NCBI GenBank assembly: GCA_002917075.1
Contig: NTMA01000061.1
Coordinates: 1-64,000 of the forward strand
Origin: Hawksworthiomyces lignivorus
Lineage: Eukaryota; Ascomycota; Sordariomycetes; Ophiostomatales; Ophiostomataceae
Length of the DNA: 64,000 nt
Reading direction: 5' to 3'
Positions 28,753-40,802 of this stretch are shown here, in pieces (the first letter of the stretch is position 1; each line of letters begins with the position of its first letter). The notes under the pieces were generated by a model. It was not told the origin of the DNA, did no database searches, and saw only the letters and a list, made by a program, of their open reading frames with translations. A program made the position numbers and the translations under genes.

Positions 28753-30647
28753 TCAGGTGCTCAGCAGGTCGCGCACGCTCATGCCGCGCCCGGAGGCGTT
28801 GTTGCCGTTGCCGCTGTCGCCGCTGCCCTGGCGGTTACCACCTCCGCCGCCGCCGCCGCCGCCGCTGCTGCTGCCGCCGGTACCGCGCCGGTCGCTGTTG
28901 AGCATCAGCAGCGCGGCAGTGGCCTCCTGGTCGAGGTCGTGCTGGGGCAGCAGAGCGGGGCTGGTCAGGGTAGAGCCGGCGACGGAGGAGGCGGCGGCCG
29001 AGGCGGCGGTGCTGTAGAGGAAGGGCGAGGCGGAGGGGTTGGGCAGCGGCTGCTGGTGGGGCGGCTGGGGGCCGAAGGCGGGCGACGTCTGGGCTGAGGT
29101 GATGATGCCGCCGCCAGCGCCGTTTCCATTTCCACTGCCGCCGCCCGCGCTGTAGCTGTAGTGCCGCTGGTGCTCGGCGCTCAGCGACGCCGCCACGGCC
29201 GCGGCCAGAGACGGCGAGTAGCGCGACGACACGGTGGACGACTGCGAGTTGTGGCGCTCCTGCTGGCGGCGCGAGCGCGGGTGCGGCTGCGGCTGGTTGT
29301 GCTGCTGCTGGTATGACTGGTGGTGCTGCTGCTGCTGCTGATGGCGCTGCTGCTGCTGCTGCAGCTCCTGCGCCAGCATCGCCGGCGAGATGGACGGCTG
29401 GTGGTGGCGGCGCGTCGGCGTGTGCGTGGGCGACGTCTGCGACCCGTCGTCGCCGTCGTCCTCGTCGTCCTCGTCGCCGTCCTCGTCAATGTTGTCGTCG
29501 TTGTCGTCGTTGTCCGCGCCCGTCCCCGTCATCTCCACGTCCGGTGACATGTCGTCGTCCACGTACTCGGCCGTCGAGTAGTGCCGCCCTGGGTTGTGCT
29601 GCTGGCGGCCCGATGGCGTGGGCAGGCTGCCGTCGTTGTCCGGCGACTGCCGGGGATAGGCCCGCTGCTGCTGCTGCTGCTGCTGCTGCTCGCTCTCGCG
29701 CTGCGCCTTGAGCGTCTCGACGCAGTCTTGCAGGTAGCGGATGTACTCGATGGATGCCTGGACACACAAAAAAAAAAAAAAGCGTAAGTAAGCAGGGACA
29801 TGTACCGACACCGAAAAAAAAAAAGGGGAAGCGGGGCCCAACGCACCTGCAGGATTGCCAGCTTGTGCATCTCCCCCGTGCATGCCGGGATCATGCTCTT
29901 GAGCACGCCAAATTCCTCGTTCATCTTGGACCGCCGCCGCCGCTCGATCAGGCTGTGCGCCGTCTTGCGCGCGATCTTGCGCCCCGCCGCGCTCGTCGCC
30001 GACGGCTGCTTCTTCTTCGAGGCCGCTGAGGCCGTCTCGGCTGCCGGTGGCGCCGGCGCGGCTGGTGGTGGCGGTGGTGGCGCTACAGCTGCTGCAGCTG
30101 CCGCAGCTGCGGCGCCCTTTGCGGTTCTGCCGCTGCCGCCCGTGCTGGTGCTGCTGCTGCTGCTGCTGCTGCTGGCCGCCGCGGCAGGCAGCTGCTCGCC
30201 CTGCGCCTTCTCGGCGCGGGGTTTCATCTGGATGATCTTGCGGGAGCGCGTCGGCGGCGGCGGTAGCGCAAACGCGTCTTTGGTGCCACTGGCAGAAGAC
30301 GAGGACGATGCCGTCGGCGCCTGCGCCTGCACGGCGGAGGACCGGCGGCGCGACTTGACGGCCTCGGCGGCCTGGACGGGGTAGGTGGGTTTTGTGGGCA
30401 GTGTGGGCGGTGAGCTTGCGGCCGTGTCGGGGCCGATGGGGGGCGACAGCATGTTGACGTCGGTGCTGTCTGGCGTGGTGGTCTTGCCGGTTGACGATTT
30501 TCGTCCCCCAGCGGCAGCGTCGTGGCCGGCGATTGCTGGTGGGGGGAGCTCAAAGGACATCTGCAGGTTGGCGAGCTGTTTCGAACCATCCTGGCCCTGG
30601 ATGTCCGTGGAGGAGGCCGGCGTGGGCGGGAATGCTCCGCGCGGCAT
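28753..30647 (-). CDS. bHLH transcription factor
   Basis: Nuclear DNA-binding regulator, about 601 residues. Exons are 30647-29847 and 29757-28753 with an 89-bp intron (GTGCGT donor, CAG acceptor). The bHLH spans about residues 228-285: the basic region KTAHSLIERRRRSKMNEEF carries the His-Glu-Arg pattern of CACGTG-type E-box binders, helix 1 is FGVLKSMIPA, and helix 2 KLAILQASIEYIRYLQDCVETLK is interrupted by the intron. A Pro/Ser/Ala-rich N-terminus with poly-Ala, poly-Pro and poly-Ser runs precedes it. A poly-Gln run follows, then an acidic block and a Gln/His/Ser/Gly-rich C-terminus ending in MSVRDLLST. Such tracts are typical activation regions. Fungal members of this class regulate metabolism or development, but I cannot assign a target. 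The upstream region is unusually long (3.3 kb). Confidence 0.9.
29661..29690 (-). repeat. CAG trinucleotide run encoding poly-Gln
   Basis: About nine CAG units on the coding strand, just after the bHLH domain. More Gln/His-coding CAG/CAC blocks occur near 29320-29370. They may vary in length between strains. Confidence 0.85.
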
Positions 30648-32182
30648 TTTGCGTGGTAAGAGGGCGCGAAAAAAATGCGGTAGTAATGTTACAAGAGTGG
30701 CTCTTCTAGATATGGAAGAGAGAGGGTGGGAGAAGACGGCAGGCCGAGAGGGAGCCGACCACGAGTTTGAATGATAAGGAACGGAAGAGAAGGAGGAGAA
30801 GGAGGAGGAGGGGGGGGGTTCCTTATCGGTGAACGGTAGTTGTCGTAAATTCTATACGGGAGGAAGAAGACGGGATGTGCTGTCTTTCGTTTCCCAGTTC
30901 TGTCGAAAAAGCTGTCTGACGCCACGAGGACGAAAGCAGGACATTATTGCGGGTCGAGGACAAAGGCGGTCATAGTGGACAGTGACAGAGAGAAAAGGGA
31001 GATGCGATAGATGGCAGAAGCAGACGACATAGAGAGATCTCCTAAGAGAATTGTGCAGAAAAAAGAGGGGGGGAGAAGCAAGCTGAGCACAACAGGAAGG
31101 AGATATAATAGAGGATGAAGGATGAAAGGGGCAAACGAAGAAGACTATTTCTGCGAGTCGGCAAGTAAGGGGTAGAAAAGCCAGAGGGTCCAAGACGACG
31201 AGAGGGACCTGTCCACCATAAAAAAGAAAAAGAGGAAAAGAAAAGGGTAAGGGTGGATTGTGTGTAGGCCGACGAGGTGGTGGGCACGAGGGGAAGGCAA
31301 GAAAGGAAACCTGGGGACACAGACTGTAGACTGTCCCTTCAGTCCTTGTGTCCGTCCACCAGTCGTGCTCGCAGAAGGTTGAGCCCACCAGTAGACTGGG
31401 GGAAAGTAGATAAGCAGATAATACGGAGGAAAAGAGGACCAGTCTTGTGCTCCTTTGGGGGTGGGATCAATTGGCGTCCTTGATCAACGGGGGGGGGAAT
31501 GGAGAGGGGGGACGAGGAGGCTGCTTGGACAGCAATAACTAACGGAACGTGTGAGAGAGTATAAGTAAGAGAGAGAGAGGGAGAGAGGGAGAGAGAGTAC
31601 GGAGCATCTTACCGTCCAGCTCTGTGCTACAGGTACATTCTAGGTGATTGGAAGGGAGAGAAAACATGCTCCCGGGAATTTACGAGTACGGTCTCATTAA
31701 AACGGAGTGAAAGTGTCGTCCAGAAGGAACAACGGACGAGGCGAAAAAAAAGTGTGTATTAGAGAACGAAATATAAACGACAAGTCCGGCAGCCCTCGTG
31801 CTCGTGCCCAGGCTTGTCACAAGAGGGTTTTTGGTTCGGTTCTGTCCCTTTTTTTGCCCCATTTTTATTTCAACTTGAATTCACTGACAGCAGCGTGAGA
31901 AATGTGTTTCGCAACAGGAAGTACATAATAGTACGAGGCAAAATAAAATAAAAGAGGTGGGAGAGGAGCGAGAGCGCGCAGAGTGATGGGCGTCCAGGAG
32001 CTGGAAATCAAGAACAAGAGAGAGGAAGGGGTGTAAGTGGTCGGCCTCAGCCAATCCGCGTGCAGGACTAACGCACGTTGTTCCGGGAGAGCACGCGATC
32101 TCTCGCCGCAAGAGGATCTTTGCCTGCCTCCACCACAAGACACACTCTACGCGTACAGAGACGAGGGCGAGAGAGGGTCAAG

Positions 32183-32199
32183 TACGGAGTACTCCCGTA
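32183..32199. repeat. imperfect palindrome TACGGAGTACTCCCGTA
   Basis: The same word as the perfect palindrome at 19467, with one extra C. A related TACGCAGTACGAG follows within 15 bp. Confidence 0.75.
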
Positions 32200-32268
32200 C
32201 GCAGTACGAGAATTACAACCGCCATGGGAGGACCCTGTCTGGCCTGGCCAAGCCTTTATAACCTTACC

Positions 32269-32284
32269 GGGGGGGGGGGGGGGG
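32269..32284. repeat. poly-G tract (16 bp)
   Basis: Sixteen consecutive G in the long bHLH upstream region. Confidence 0.8.
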
Positions 32285-33960
32285 CAAAATGCGCGCCTAT
32301 ACCGCGAACGGCGCAGGAAGGATAATACGTCGCGAAAAACGCCTCCTGGGGAACTTCTGGCAGCTCCAGCTGGTCTGCCTCGAACCGGCTGAGGTTAAAA
32401 CAGAAGGTAAATAAGGTAAAAAGGCTGCTGGCTATCTCTTTTTTGGTCTTCGCTTCCTTTTGATGCTTTCGCAAGACATCCCTATTTTGGGATCTTGCAC
32501 CTCGCTGTGTCCGAGGATGTGCTGTCGCATGTACCTGTGTGTGTTAATACTCCATTTTACTCCAAATGTATCTTTCCTCACATGCCGCGCATCCCACGCA
32601 GAAAAAGAAAAAAAGAAAAAGCGAAGAAAAAGGAAAAGAAACAGAATGGGAAAAAGAAGAAACAAAACCGGAATGATCTGCGTCAGCAAGAGAAGGCAAG
32701 TAAGCAAAATGCAAGGTCCACCACAAGGGGAAAAAAAAGGGAGCTGTAATCTGTGCTTGTAACGTGTTTGCTGTGCTTCGATTTACGTCGTAGAAAATAG
32801 ACCAGCAGTGAGTGTAAAGAAGAGGGAGCGAAAGGATCACAGGTAGGCGGCGGCGGCGACGTTTTTTTTTTTGTCTTTGCCAATGCAGAGCAGAATACGA
32901 CCCATCACAAGACGTAGCAGACAAGACTTTTTTTTTTCTTTTCTTTTTCTTTATTTTTGGCTTTTTTTTTCCGGACTCCGTACATGAACAGGTGCGCCAT
33001 GACTAGCAAAATCCTTTCCATCTGTCTGTGTCCAACAGCACCCCTTGCCCTCTCGCTTTCCGACCGCGTGGCTCTGCCCCCTCTTCCCAATTCACTGACG
33101 ACCACTCCTCCCACCACATGGGGAAGCAAGCCTTCGATTGGACAGTTGACCGGTGGGGACTGAGCGGAACAGAGTGGCCCACTCGAGGCAGATCCTAGAC
33201 TACCCAGCCTTGGGAGAGTGGACGGTCGGAAATGGGAGCTCCTGGTTGGGGCAAATACCGGGAGTGGGAGAGAGGCACGTGGGCTCATCTGCGCATGAAG
33301 ACGGCGGCGAACCCAGGCCAGACGACTCCTACGCGTTGTACTCATTGTATTCATTGTATTCGAGCTCTGGCAAAACGCAGACTGACCGAGACACCTGCCG
33401 GCTTTCCCTTTTTATGATCTGCAGAAAAAGGTTTAATTACGGGGCAGCAGAACTCTGGATCAGTGTACAAGTACCGCGCTACGAAGGGGGATGTACGATA
33501 CGGAGAATGCAGCACACGTTACACGTACGTATTGCTCGTATGGGGGCTGCAATCGCTGTGCACGAGGAGGGTCTGGCCCAGGTCGGCCCGGAGGAGCAGC
33601 CATCAAGTCTCTGTGACAAGGCCCTGCGGGAGACGGAACGAGAGAGACGGGACAGCAGCCGCACACAGTAGTTTGGCCGTGATTGCTCTGCATGATGATG
33701 GTGAAGTTCTTGCGTTTGATTCGTCAAGTCGTACGTACAGTAAAGGATTTCCGATGAGCAGCCGCGGCTCCTTGTCCTGCCCTGCCCTGACCTGCCCTGA
33801 AAGTTCAATAAGATAATCATACTCGAATGAACAATAATTGGCTCGTCGTTCCTTGCTTTTGAGGACCGTCGCCAGATGCACAGACGCCGTTCAACTGTTT
33901 TTTTCCCCCCTCCTTTCTTCGCCTCTTGCTATTTTCCCTCGCTCACACATTTTCCCTCGC

Positions 33961-35876
33961 TCATACTACGTTGCTTGGGTAGCCGACCGCCGTGGTCGCG
34001 CCAAACTCCTCCTTGATGCTGCGCACGCTGACGAACCGGTTCAGCAGCGTTGGGCTGCCTGCCTTGTCGTTCGTTCCGCTAGCTCGGCTTCCGCCGAACG
34101 GCTGCTGTCCTACCACGGCGCCTGTGCTCTTGCAGTTGATGTAGAAGTTGCCGGCCGCGTTGCGCAGCCGCTCCTCGGCAATCCGCACCGCCGTCCGGTC
34201 TGCTGCAAACACCGATCCCGTCAGGCCGTACTCGGACGTGCTGTCCACGAGGCTGCACACTTGCGTAAACGCCTCGGCAGAGCCGTTCTGGTCGTCGTAC
34301 ACGTACGCCACCAGCACCGGGCCGAACAGCTCGCGCGAGAGGAGCGGGTGGGCCGGGTTGCTCGTCTCGTAGATTGTCGGCTGCACGAAGTAGCCCTTGC
34401 TGTCGTCGTAGCGCCCGCCAGCCAGCAGCTTCAGCTCCTTGTCGTCCTTGGCTGCGTCGATGGCGCCGCTCAGTCGCTGGAATGCTCCCTCGTGGATCAC
34501 CGGGCCCATGAGGTTGCCAGACTCCCAGGGCGCGCCCACTGGGAGCTTTTCTGTCTCGGCCACGAGCTGCTCTTTGAACTCCGGCCACAGCGACTTTGGC
34601 ACGTACACCCGCGACGTAGCGCTGCACTTCTGGCCCTGGAACTCAAAGGCGCCGCGCACTGTCTGCACCACTGCGTTTTCCAGGTCGGCCGAGGCATGCA
34701 GCAGATGGAAGTTCTTGCCGCCCGTCTCGCCCACCACGCGCGGGTAACCAATGTAGCGCCCCTCGGCGGTTCCCTGGCCGATCTGACCCCACAGGCTGCG
34801 GAAGACGGCCGTGCTGCCTGTGTAGTGGAGGGCTGCAAAGTCGCGGTGCTCCAAGACTGCACGCGTGACCTCCTCGGCCGGACCAGGAACAAACTGGACA
34901 ACGTTGGGCGGCAGGCCGGCCTCCAAGAAAATGTTGTACAGCAGCCAGTTGGAGGCAATCGCGTAGTCCGACGGCTTCCAGACCACGACGTTGCCCAGCA
35001 GGGCCGGTGCGCCGAATAGATTGCCGGCAATGGCCGTGAAATTGAACGGGCTGACGGCGTACACGAAGCCCTCGAGCGGCCGGTATTCCATGCGGTTCCA
35101 CACCCCTGTGGAATTGTGCTGCGGCTGCTGGGCATACAGCTGCTCGGCGTAGTGGACACCAAACCGCAAGAAGTCGCAGAGCTCAGCAGCCGCATCAATC
35201 TCGGCTTGCCATGCGTTCTTGCCCTGGCCCAACATGGTTGCCGCCATCAGCTCATAGCGGTACTTGGTTGAGATGAGGTCGGCCGCCTTGAGGAAGATGG
35301 CGGCGCGGTCCGCGAAGGGCACCGCTTCCCACTCGGCCTTTGCGGCGAGAGCAGCATCAATGGCAGCGCGGACATCTGTGGGGCTTGCCTGCGAGTAGTT
35401 GGCCACGATCGTCTGGTGGTCGGCGGGATTCTTTTGTTGTCCAATAGCGGACGTTTTGATCTGTTGGATAAGAATCCCGTGAGTACGTCAACTTTAGAGA
35501 AAGATAGCATCTCGTTCTAACAAACCTCTCTACCTCCGATCACCAGTGGTACTTCGACTGGCCCCTTGGCTTTCAGCGTTTCAATTGCTGCAGCGAGGCC
35601 AGCTCGTTGTTCGGATCCCTTGGCATAGATGTGCTATCTGTGTTAGCTTATCAATGTGCTTTCTTTCTCTTACAGCTGTTTCCAAAACGTCCAACATACG
35701 TTTGGCTCATTGTAAACGTCTGGCGCCTTGAATGTTGCTATTGACGACATGCGTATCTGTGACCGAGATGCGCGCAACAGCTGCTTGGGCAGAATGTGTT
35801 GCTGGTTGTGGAAGCGCCGCACTCCCGAGTTGAGCAGCCGCGAGGCGGCCGCACTGCTGATTCGCCTTGCAGCCAT
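33961..35876 (-). CDS. PUT2: delta-1-pyrroline-5-carboxylate dehydrogenase, mitochondrial
   Basis: Second step of proline catabolism: NAD-dependent oxidation of pyrroline-5-carboxylate (glutamate semialdehyde) to glutamate in the mitochondrial matrix. Exons 35876-35700, 35633-35526 and 35460-33961 give about 594 residues. The first 45 residues are Arg/Ser/Ala-rich without acids, a good import presequence. NEPN, HIYAKGS and VIGGRE follow. The aldehyde-dehydrogenase core has SPFNFTAIAGN, the motif GETGGKN with Glu at about 340, and the nucleophile Cys at about 374 in FQGQKCSATSR. The C-terminus has QQPFGGSRASGTNDKAGS. The second intron uses the less common donor GTTTGT; splicing there restores VIGGRE-IKTS. 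The yeast name is PUT2; the Aspergillus counterpart is prnC. No other proline gene is nearby. Confidence 0.94.
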
Positions 35877-36772
35877 GTTTTGTAGGAGCCGGAAGGTCCA
35901 AATCCGAACAGATAAGAGACAGCTGAGAGGAAAGTAAAGCAAATGTGGAAATGCGGAAACGTGGAGATATAGATCTGCAGAAATGTAGAAATGAAGAGTC
36001 AAAGACGTCAAAATAACGACAACCTAATGACGTAAGATGAAAAAGAGGCGTTGATGCTTTGGGAAATGTTTTGAGAAAGTACGATAAGGAAAGAACGAAA
36101 TAGGGCAGTTTATGAAGAAAAAAAAATAAGGAAGCTACGCGAATGCCAGTTGCCCTCTCTACGGGTCGCGACTCCGATGATCGCTGTCGCTCTTTCCCCT
36201 CCTTCGAGATGCACCTGCCATGATAAGGCGAAAGCGAATCGATCAATTACAGTGAAGCACCACTAAGAATGGCGATGTTTCGCTTTGTCTCGGCTCAATC
36301 AAGCTGTAGTGGGGAAGGTACGACAGAGATAGGCGTGTCCACGCGCTGATGTGGATCCATTGGCCAATGGCACAGCGAGCGGCTTACAGCGGCGACACTG
36401 TAAACGCCAAAGAGGCTCGGAAAAGAGAGGAGCTCTACGGTTTCGATACTACGACAGAGGCGATGAACATCGACAACAAGCGTCTAGCGACTTCGGATGG
36501 AGACGATCCTGGCAGATCCTGGCAGATCCTGGGACGTGTGAGATTCTTGCATGTTCATCAGAGTATAGTATAGCATTGTATTTCATCTTAAATTTTTTAC
36601 TTCCTGAACGCCGCAAAGAGAAAACTAAAGCATATGCCGTAGCAGAGAGCCCATATGACAAAAAAAAATGCGTAATAAGATGCCGGCAGACGACGACATG
36701 CGGTCGAAAGGCAAGACAAAACAAGACAAAGCAAGGCAGAGCGTCTAAAAGGTTCTAGCTGTTTTTCTCCAC
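35877..36772. promoter_or_regulatory. P5C dehydrogenase promoter region / NUG1 3' flank
   Basis: A 0.9 kb spacer without a gene. A small direct repeat, three copies of GATCCTGGCA at about 36507-36533, is the only patterned element seen. Confidence 0.45.
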
Positions 36773-38583
36773 CTACTCCGCCATAGCATCGTCGTCGCCC
36801 CACAGGCCGTCCAGCTTGAACTCCTTGGCCCACTCCGTGACGATCTGCTTCTGGTCGGCCATGATGGGCGGCGCGGCCGTGGCAGAGATTGCCGGAGCGG
36901 CGGTAGCGGCGGCGTCGGCCATGTCCGTGTCCGCGGCAGCCGCCGAGGCCACCGTGGGCACGGGGGCGTCCACCCAGCCCTGGATGCGGCCGTCGCGCCA
37001 GTCGGTGATGACGGTCATGGCGGCCGCGTGGATGTTGGGCACGCCGCCCTTGCCAAGGCGGCCGCGCTTGCGGGCCACCTGGACGAGGAAGTCGGTGGTG
37101 AGGTCGCCGGTGTCGCGGCTGGCCATGAGCGGCGGCAGGTCGTAGACGTCGGTGAGCTTCTTGAGGCGGTCCTCGGCGCCTCGGGCGCCGAGCCGCCGCA
37201 GGAGCAGCGACACGGCGGGGACGGGGTCCTCGATGAGCTTGGGCGGCACGGCGTTGAGCAGGATGAGGTTGGCGTGGACGTCGGCGGCGTTCTTGGGGCC
37301 AGAGCCGCCGTTTGCACCGCCAGCCGTCGCCGTCGTCGTCGACGACGGGAACACGATGCCGGGCGAGTCCAGCAGCGTCAGCTTGCTGTCGATCTTGACG
37401 GACCGGATCGCCGTGGTCACACCGGCCTCGGCGCCCGCGGGGCAGGCGGCCGCGCTGGATCCGCCGCGGCTGTTGCCGCTCAGGCGCGACAGCAGCGCGT
37501 TGATGACCGACGACTTGCCCACGTTGGGGTAGCCGATGACGCCGACCGAGATGGCCCGCTTCAGGTTGCGGCTCGCCGCATACGACTTGAGCGCCCGGAA
37601 CAGCGCCGCGCTCGTGCTCTGCACCGACAGGTCGCGGTGGTGGAACGTCGCCGCGTTGGGCGCCGCCCCCGCCGCCCGCAGCGGCAGCGTCGGGAACTGC
37701 GCCCGCAGGTGCCCCAGCCACGCCCGCAGCACCGGCGGCGGCACCAGGTCCACCTTGTTGAGCACCAGGATCAGCCGCTTGCCGCCGCCCGCCTCGCCGC
37801 TGCCCGCCGCCGCCGCCGCCAGCACCGCCCGCTCCACGTCGCGCGACCGCGTCCCCTCGGGGTCGCGCGCGTCCAGCACGTACAGCACCACGTCCGCCTG
37901 CTCCACCACCGACTTGAACACCTTGTCGTACGCCTTGCGCGACGTCGCCCCGCCCGGCACCTCGATGACGTGGCTGCTGGCCCCGCCCGCTCCTGCGGCA
38001 GCGCCGTCGTCGTCCGAGTCGTCCATGCTGTCGCCCTCCTCGTAGTCCGAGTCCTCCCTCCGCTTGCCCGCGTAGTCGCGCGCTGCTGCGCGGGCGCTCG
38101 CCAGCAGCGCCGCCATCGGATTGGTCTCGTCCACGTCGTCTCCTCCTTCGACGTCCATGCCATCGTCGCCCTCGACGTCCTCATCGTCCTCGTCGTCCTC
38201 CAGCATGTCGTCCTCCGCCTCCTCCTGGTCCTCTTCTTCTGCGGCGCCCGTCTTGGCCGCCTTGGCCATCTCCCGCCTCCGCTGCGCCTCTTCCTGTTTC
38301 CGGATCCGCGTCTCTTCGATCTGGTGCAGCAGCTTCTCTTTGTACGGGAACAAGTTGGGAATGCCGGGGTCCTTCTTCAGCTTAGACCGCCATTCTGGGT
38401 TCTTCTTGGCCAGCTTTCTCTGCTTCTTCTGCTTGGCAGCGGCAGCCTTCTCGATCTTGTGTCGCAGCCGGACCGGGGCCCGCTTGGACTTTGGTTCTGA
38501 GACGGTCAGTACGAGGGTGACAGTGGATGAGCATATAGGGGGCGAAGGTCCTCACTCTTTGGTTTGTTGATTGTGCCAGCCAT
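36773..38583 (-). CDS. NUG1: Nug1/GNL3-type nucleolar GTPase for 60S assembly
   Basis: Circularly permuted GTPase of the nucleolus and nucleus needed for late 60S pre-ribosome maturation and export. Exons 38583-38556 and 38496-36773 give about 583 residues. Exon 1 codes only MAGTINKPK plus one base of the next Lys. The basic Grn1-type N-terminus has KNPEWRSKLKKDPGIPN followed by FPYKEKLLHQIEE. An acidic Asp/Glu insert lies at about 95-180. The GTPase motifs come in permuted order: DARDPEGTRSR near 218, G4 NKVD (256-259), G1 GYPNVGKSS (331-339), G3 DSPG (386-389). RKRGRLGKGGVPN near the end is typical of Nug1, and the C-terminus IVTEWAKEFKLDGLW matches the family. It is divergent from the HAD phosphatase (859 bp). 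Confidence 0.94.
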
Positions 38584-39442
38584 TCTGACAGTCAAATGGG
38601 GTTCAAATTGGCCTGTACTCGAAAAACCGTGGACTCGAGTTATACTGCGTCCTTCTGCCGGTTGTGCACAAAGAGAGCATCCAATCCCAAAAACGAAGTT
38701 TTTCAGTGCTCTTCTCTACCACCAAAAGAAAAAAATTCACCGCCTTCCCCTCCAGCCCCATAGTTTGTGCGGCAAAAACTTTTTTATTCTTATCGATAAC
38801 ATCTAGAGATCTGACCCGATAATTGAATATATGCAATTTGTGGATTTACAAATAATTCTTTAATTGCATACATGTAAGTCGTCTTACAATACTCCGTATT
38901 ACGGGGTATCAATTTGAACACAATATTTTCTGCCCCTAGAACAACCTTCAATTATTACAGCAGCGGCATAATAGAGAGCGTTGTTTTTATGTCAAAGTCC
39001 CTTTTTAATATGTATGTCTCGTGTGAAGTACACGTGCCTAAGTGCAGGCGTTTTGTTTGTCGAAAGAAGCCCGTAGATATTTGTGAGGCTAAACGGATCG
39101 CTCTCTGGGGGAGTTATCCCACTGTATGTACCGTGCTTATAAACTAAAAATTTAATGGGGCTAGGCTGAAGTTGGTCACTCCGACGTCCTCGGGGCTGTT
39201 GCGGGCGTCTGTCGGAGGCGTCTGGCTAAACCAATCTTTAGCTCTTCGGCATCGCTGTCGTGGTGTTGATTTGCTTCACTGCTCTCTGGAAGTTTTAATT
39301 CGGGTCGAGGAAGCACAGAAATTTCATAAATTGCATGCAAACTAAAACAGAGACACCTACAGCTGTTGATTGAATATACAGCCTACAACGGCACCTCACC
39401 GCCATCCAAGCTAACCGCTTTGCACGCCACGATACATACAAG
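38584..39442. promoter_or_regulatory. divergent promoter region NUG1 / HAD phosphatase
   Basis: 859 bp carrying both upstream regions. It holds an imperfect inverted repeat at 38890-38908 built on TACTCCGTA and is A+T-richer near 38770-38960. No TATA box was assigned with confidence. Confidence 0.5.
38890..38908. repeat. inverted repeat TACTCCGTA / TACGGGGTA
   Basis: Two half-sites face each other with one base between them and one mismatch. This is the reversed arrangement of the TACGGAGTA element, in the NUG1/HAD divergent promoter. Confidence 0.7.
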
Positions 39443-40374
39443 ATGACTGCCGATCAATTGGCTCCTAGCTCAGAGCCGTCGTACAACGGACCTTCGGTCC
39501 AGGTTACTTTCGATGGCTTTCTTTTTGACATGGACGGCACCATCATCGACTCGACCGACGCGGTCGTCAAGCATTGGCACACGTATGTCCGGGCAAACCC
39601 CGCGGCTGGTTCCTCCTCTTCTTTGAAATTTGGTTCTTTGGCATTGACTCGTAGAAGCATCGGCAACGAGATCGGCGTCGCGCCGGAGGTCATTCTGGAG
39701 ACGTCCCACGGCCGGCGGAGCATAGACATTCTCAAGATCCTCGCACCTGAGAAGGCCAACTGGGACTGTACGCCTCGACAAACATTCCATTCTGCTTCTC
39801 CTTCCCGCTCTCCGGGCTGACGTCTTTTCTCTCCACAGATGTGTGCGAAATGGAAGCCCAGCTGCCGAAGCTGTACGGCCAAGACGCCGTTGAGATCCCC
39901 GGCGCCCGCGCCCTCCTGGACGCGCTGCGGGCCAAGAACGCTCCCTGGGCCATCGTTACGTCGGGCACGCAGCCGCTGGTCAACGGCTGGCTGGGCGTCC
40001 TGGGCCTGCCCAAACCAGAGCACCTCATCTCTGCCGAGTCCGTGGCCAACGGCAAGCCTGACCCCACCTGCTACCAGCTGGGACTGAAGGCGCTGGGCCT
40101 GCGCCCCCCGGCCGACGACAGCAGCTCTGGCGGCGATACGGTCCTCGTCCTGGAGGACAGCCCCGCTGGCATCCAGTCGGGAAAGGCGGCTGGATGCAAG
40201 GTGCTGGGCCTGGTCACGAGCCACACGGCCGAGCAGGTCATCAAGGCAGAGCCGGACTGGATCGTCCGGGATCTGACCTCGGTGCGCGTTGTCGCCATCG
40301 AAGCACAGAGCAGCGGCGGCGTGCGGACAACGCTGGAATTTGCCAACACGCTCATCGTACCCAACAAACCATGA
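39443..40374 (+). CDS. HAD-family sugar/glycerol phosphate phosphatase (GPP/DOG-like)
   Basis: Cytosolic haloacid-dehalogenase hydrolase, about 262 residues. Exons 39443-39582, 39655-39767 and 39839-40374. Motif I is FDMDGTIID, with nucleophile Asp29 and Asp31. Motif II is VTSGT, motif III NGKPDP, and motif IV the acidic pair in VLEDSPAG. The helical cap between motifs I and II is the usual size for GPP1/2 (glycerol-1-phosphatase) and DOG1/2 (2-deoxyglucose-6-phosphatase), which this resembles most. Sequence alone cannot choose between these substrates. Intron 1 removes 72 bp and intron 2 71 bp; the joins WHT-SIGNEIG and NWD-YVCEME restore the family pattern. Later 3' UTR sequence converges with the esterase gene. 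Confidence 0.9.
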
Positions 40375-40802
40375 GGGCTCTGAAGTGGCGGGAAGGCATG
40401 GAATCATTTCACTTACTCAAATTTAGACGTTTTGATGCACATAGGGAGATCAGGTTACAGGTAACGGGATTTGCATAACATAACGGCGCTCAGAAGAGGA
40501 AGGTATCTTCACATCCAGCTAGGAAGGAATGGACGCTGTAAACAAAAGTGCAGCATCTGAGAGAATCGCTGTCAAAAAGGAGATGATTGGCGGACGAGGA
40601 ATTGCAAACATATTGTGTTTGGCAGTGTACCATCAGGTAAACTCCTCAGTTCAAGCTCTTCATTTATGCTATATCAAAACTAAATATATCTTTATATTTT
40701 GAAGCACAAGAAGTTCATATCAAGCCTAAGTAGATTAACATAGTGCAACTTGCTTCGTCAAGTATAGGCCTTATTGGGTCAATACATTACGCTTGGTATT
40801 TC
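40375..40802. other. convergent spacer HAD / carboxylesterase
   Basis: 428 bp, A+T-rich around 40650-40740, presumably holding two 3' UTRs. No gene seen. Confidence 0.5.

Larger units (their letters stand above)
30648..33960. promoter_or_regulatory. long gene-free upstream region of the bHLH gene
   Basis: 3.3 kb between the bHLH start and the stop of P5C dehydrogenase. The plus strand is purine-rich from about 30780 to 31600 (GA blocks, G runs), so the bHLH transcript leader on the minus strand would be pyrimidine-rich. It also holds a near-palindrome at 32183-32199, a G16 run and A- and T-rich blocks near 32600-32960. All open frames here are short or low complexity. A non-coding transcript cannot be excluded. 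Confidence 0.5.

Noticed and set aside
33838..35019. 393-codon plus-strand frame antisense to P5C dehydrogenase
   Set aside because: Shadow of a GC-rich enzyme exon; composition Ala/Arg/Val/His without motifs.
37028..38500. 490-codon plus-strand frame antisense to NUG1
   Set aside because: Arg/Val/Leu/His-rich shadow of a very GC-rich coding region; the permuted GTPase on the other strand is unambiguous.
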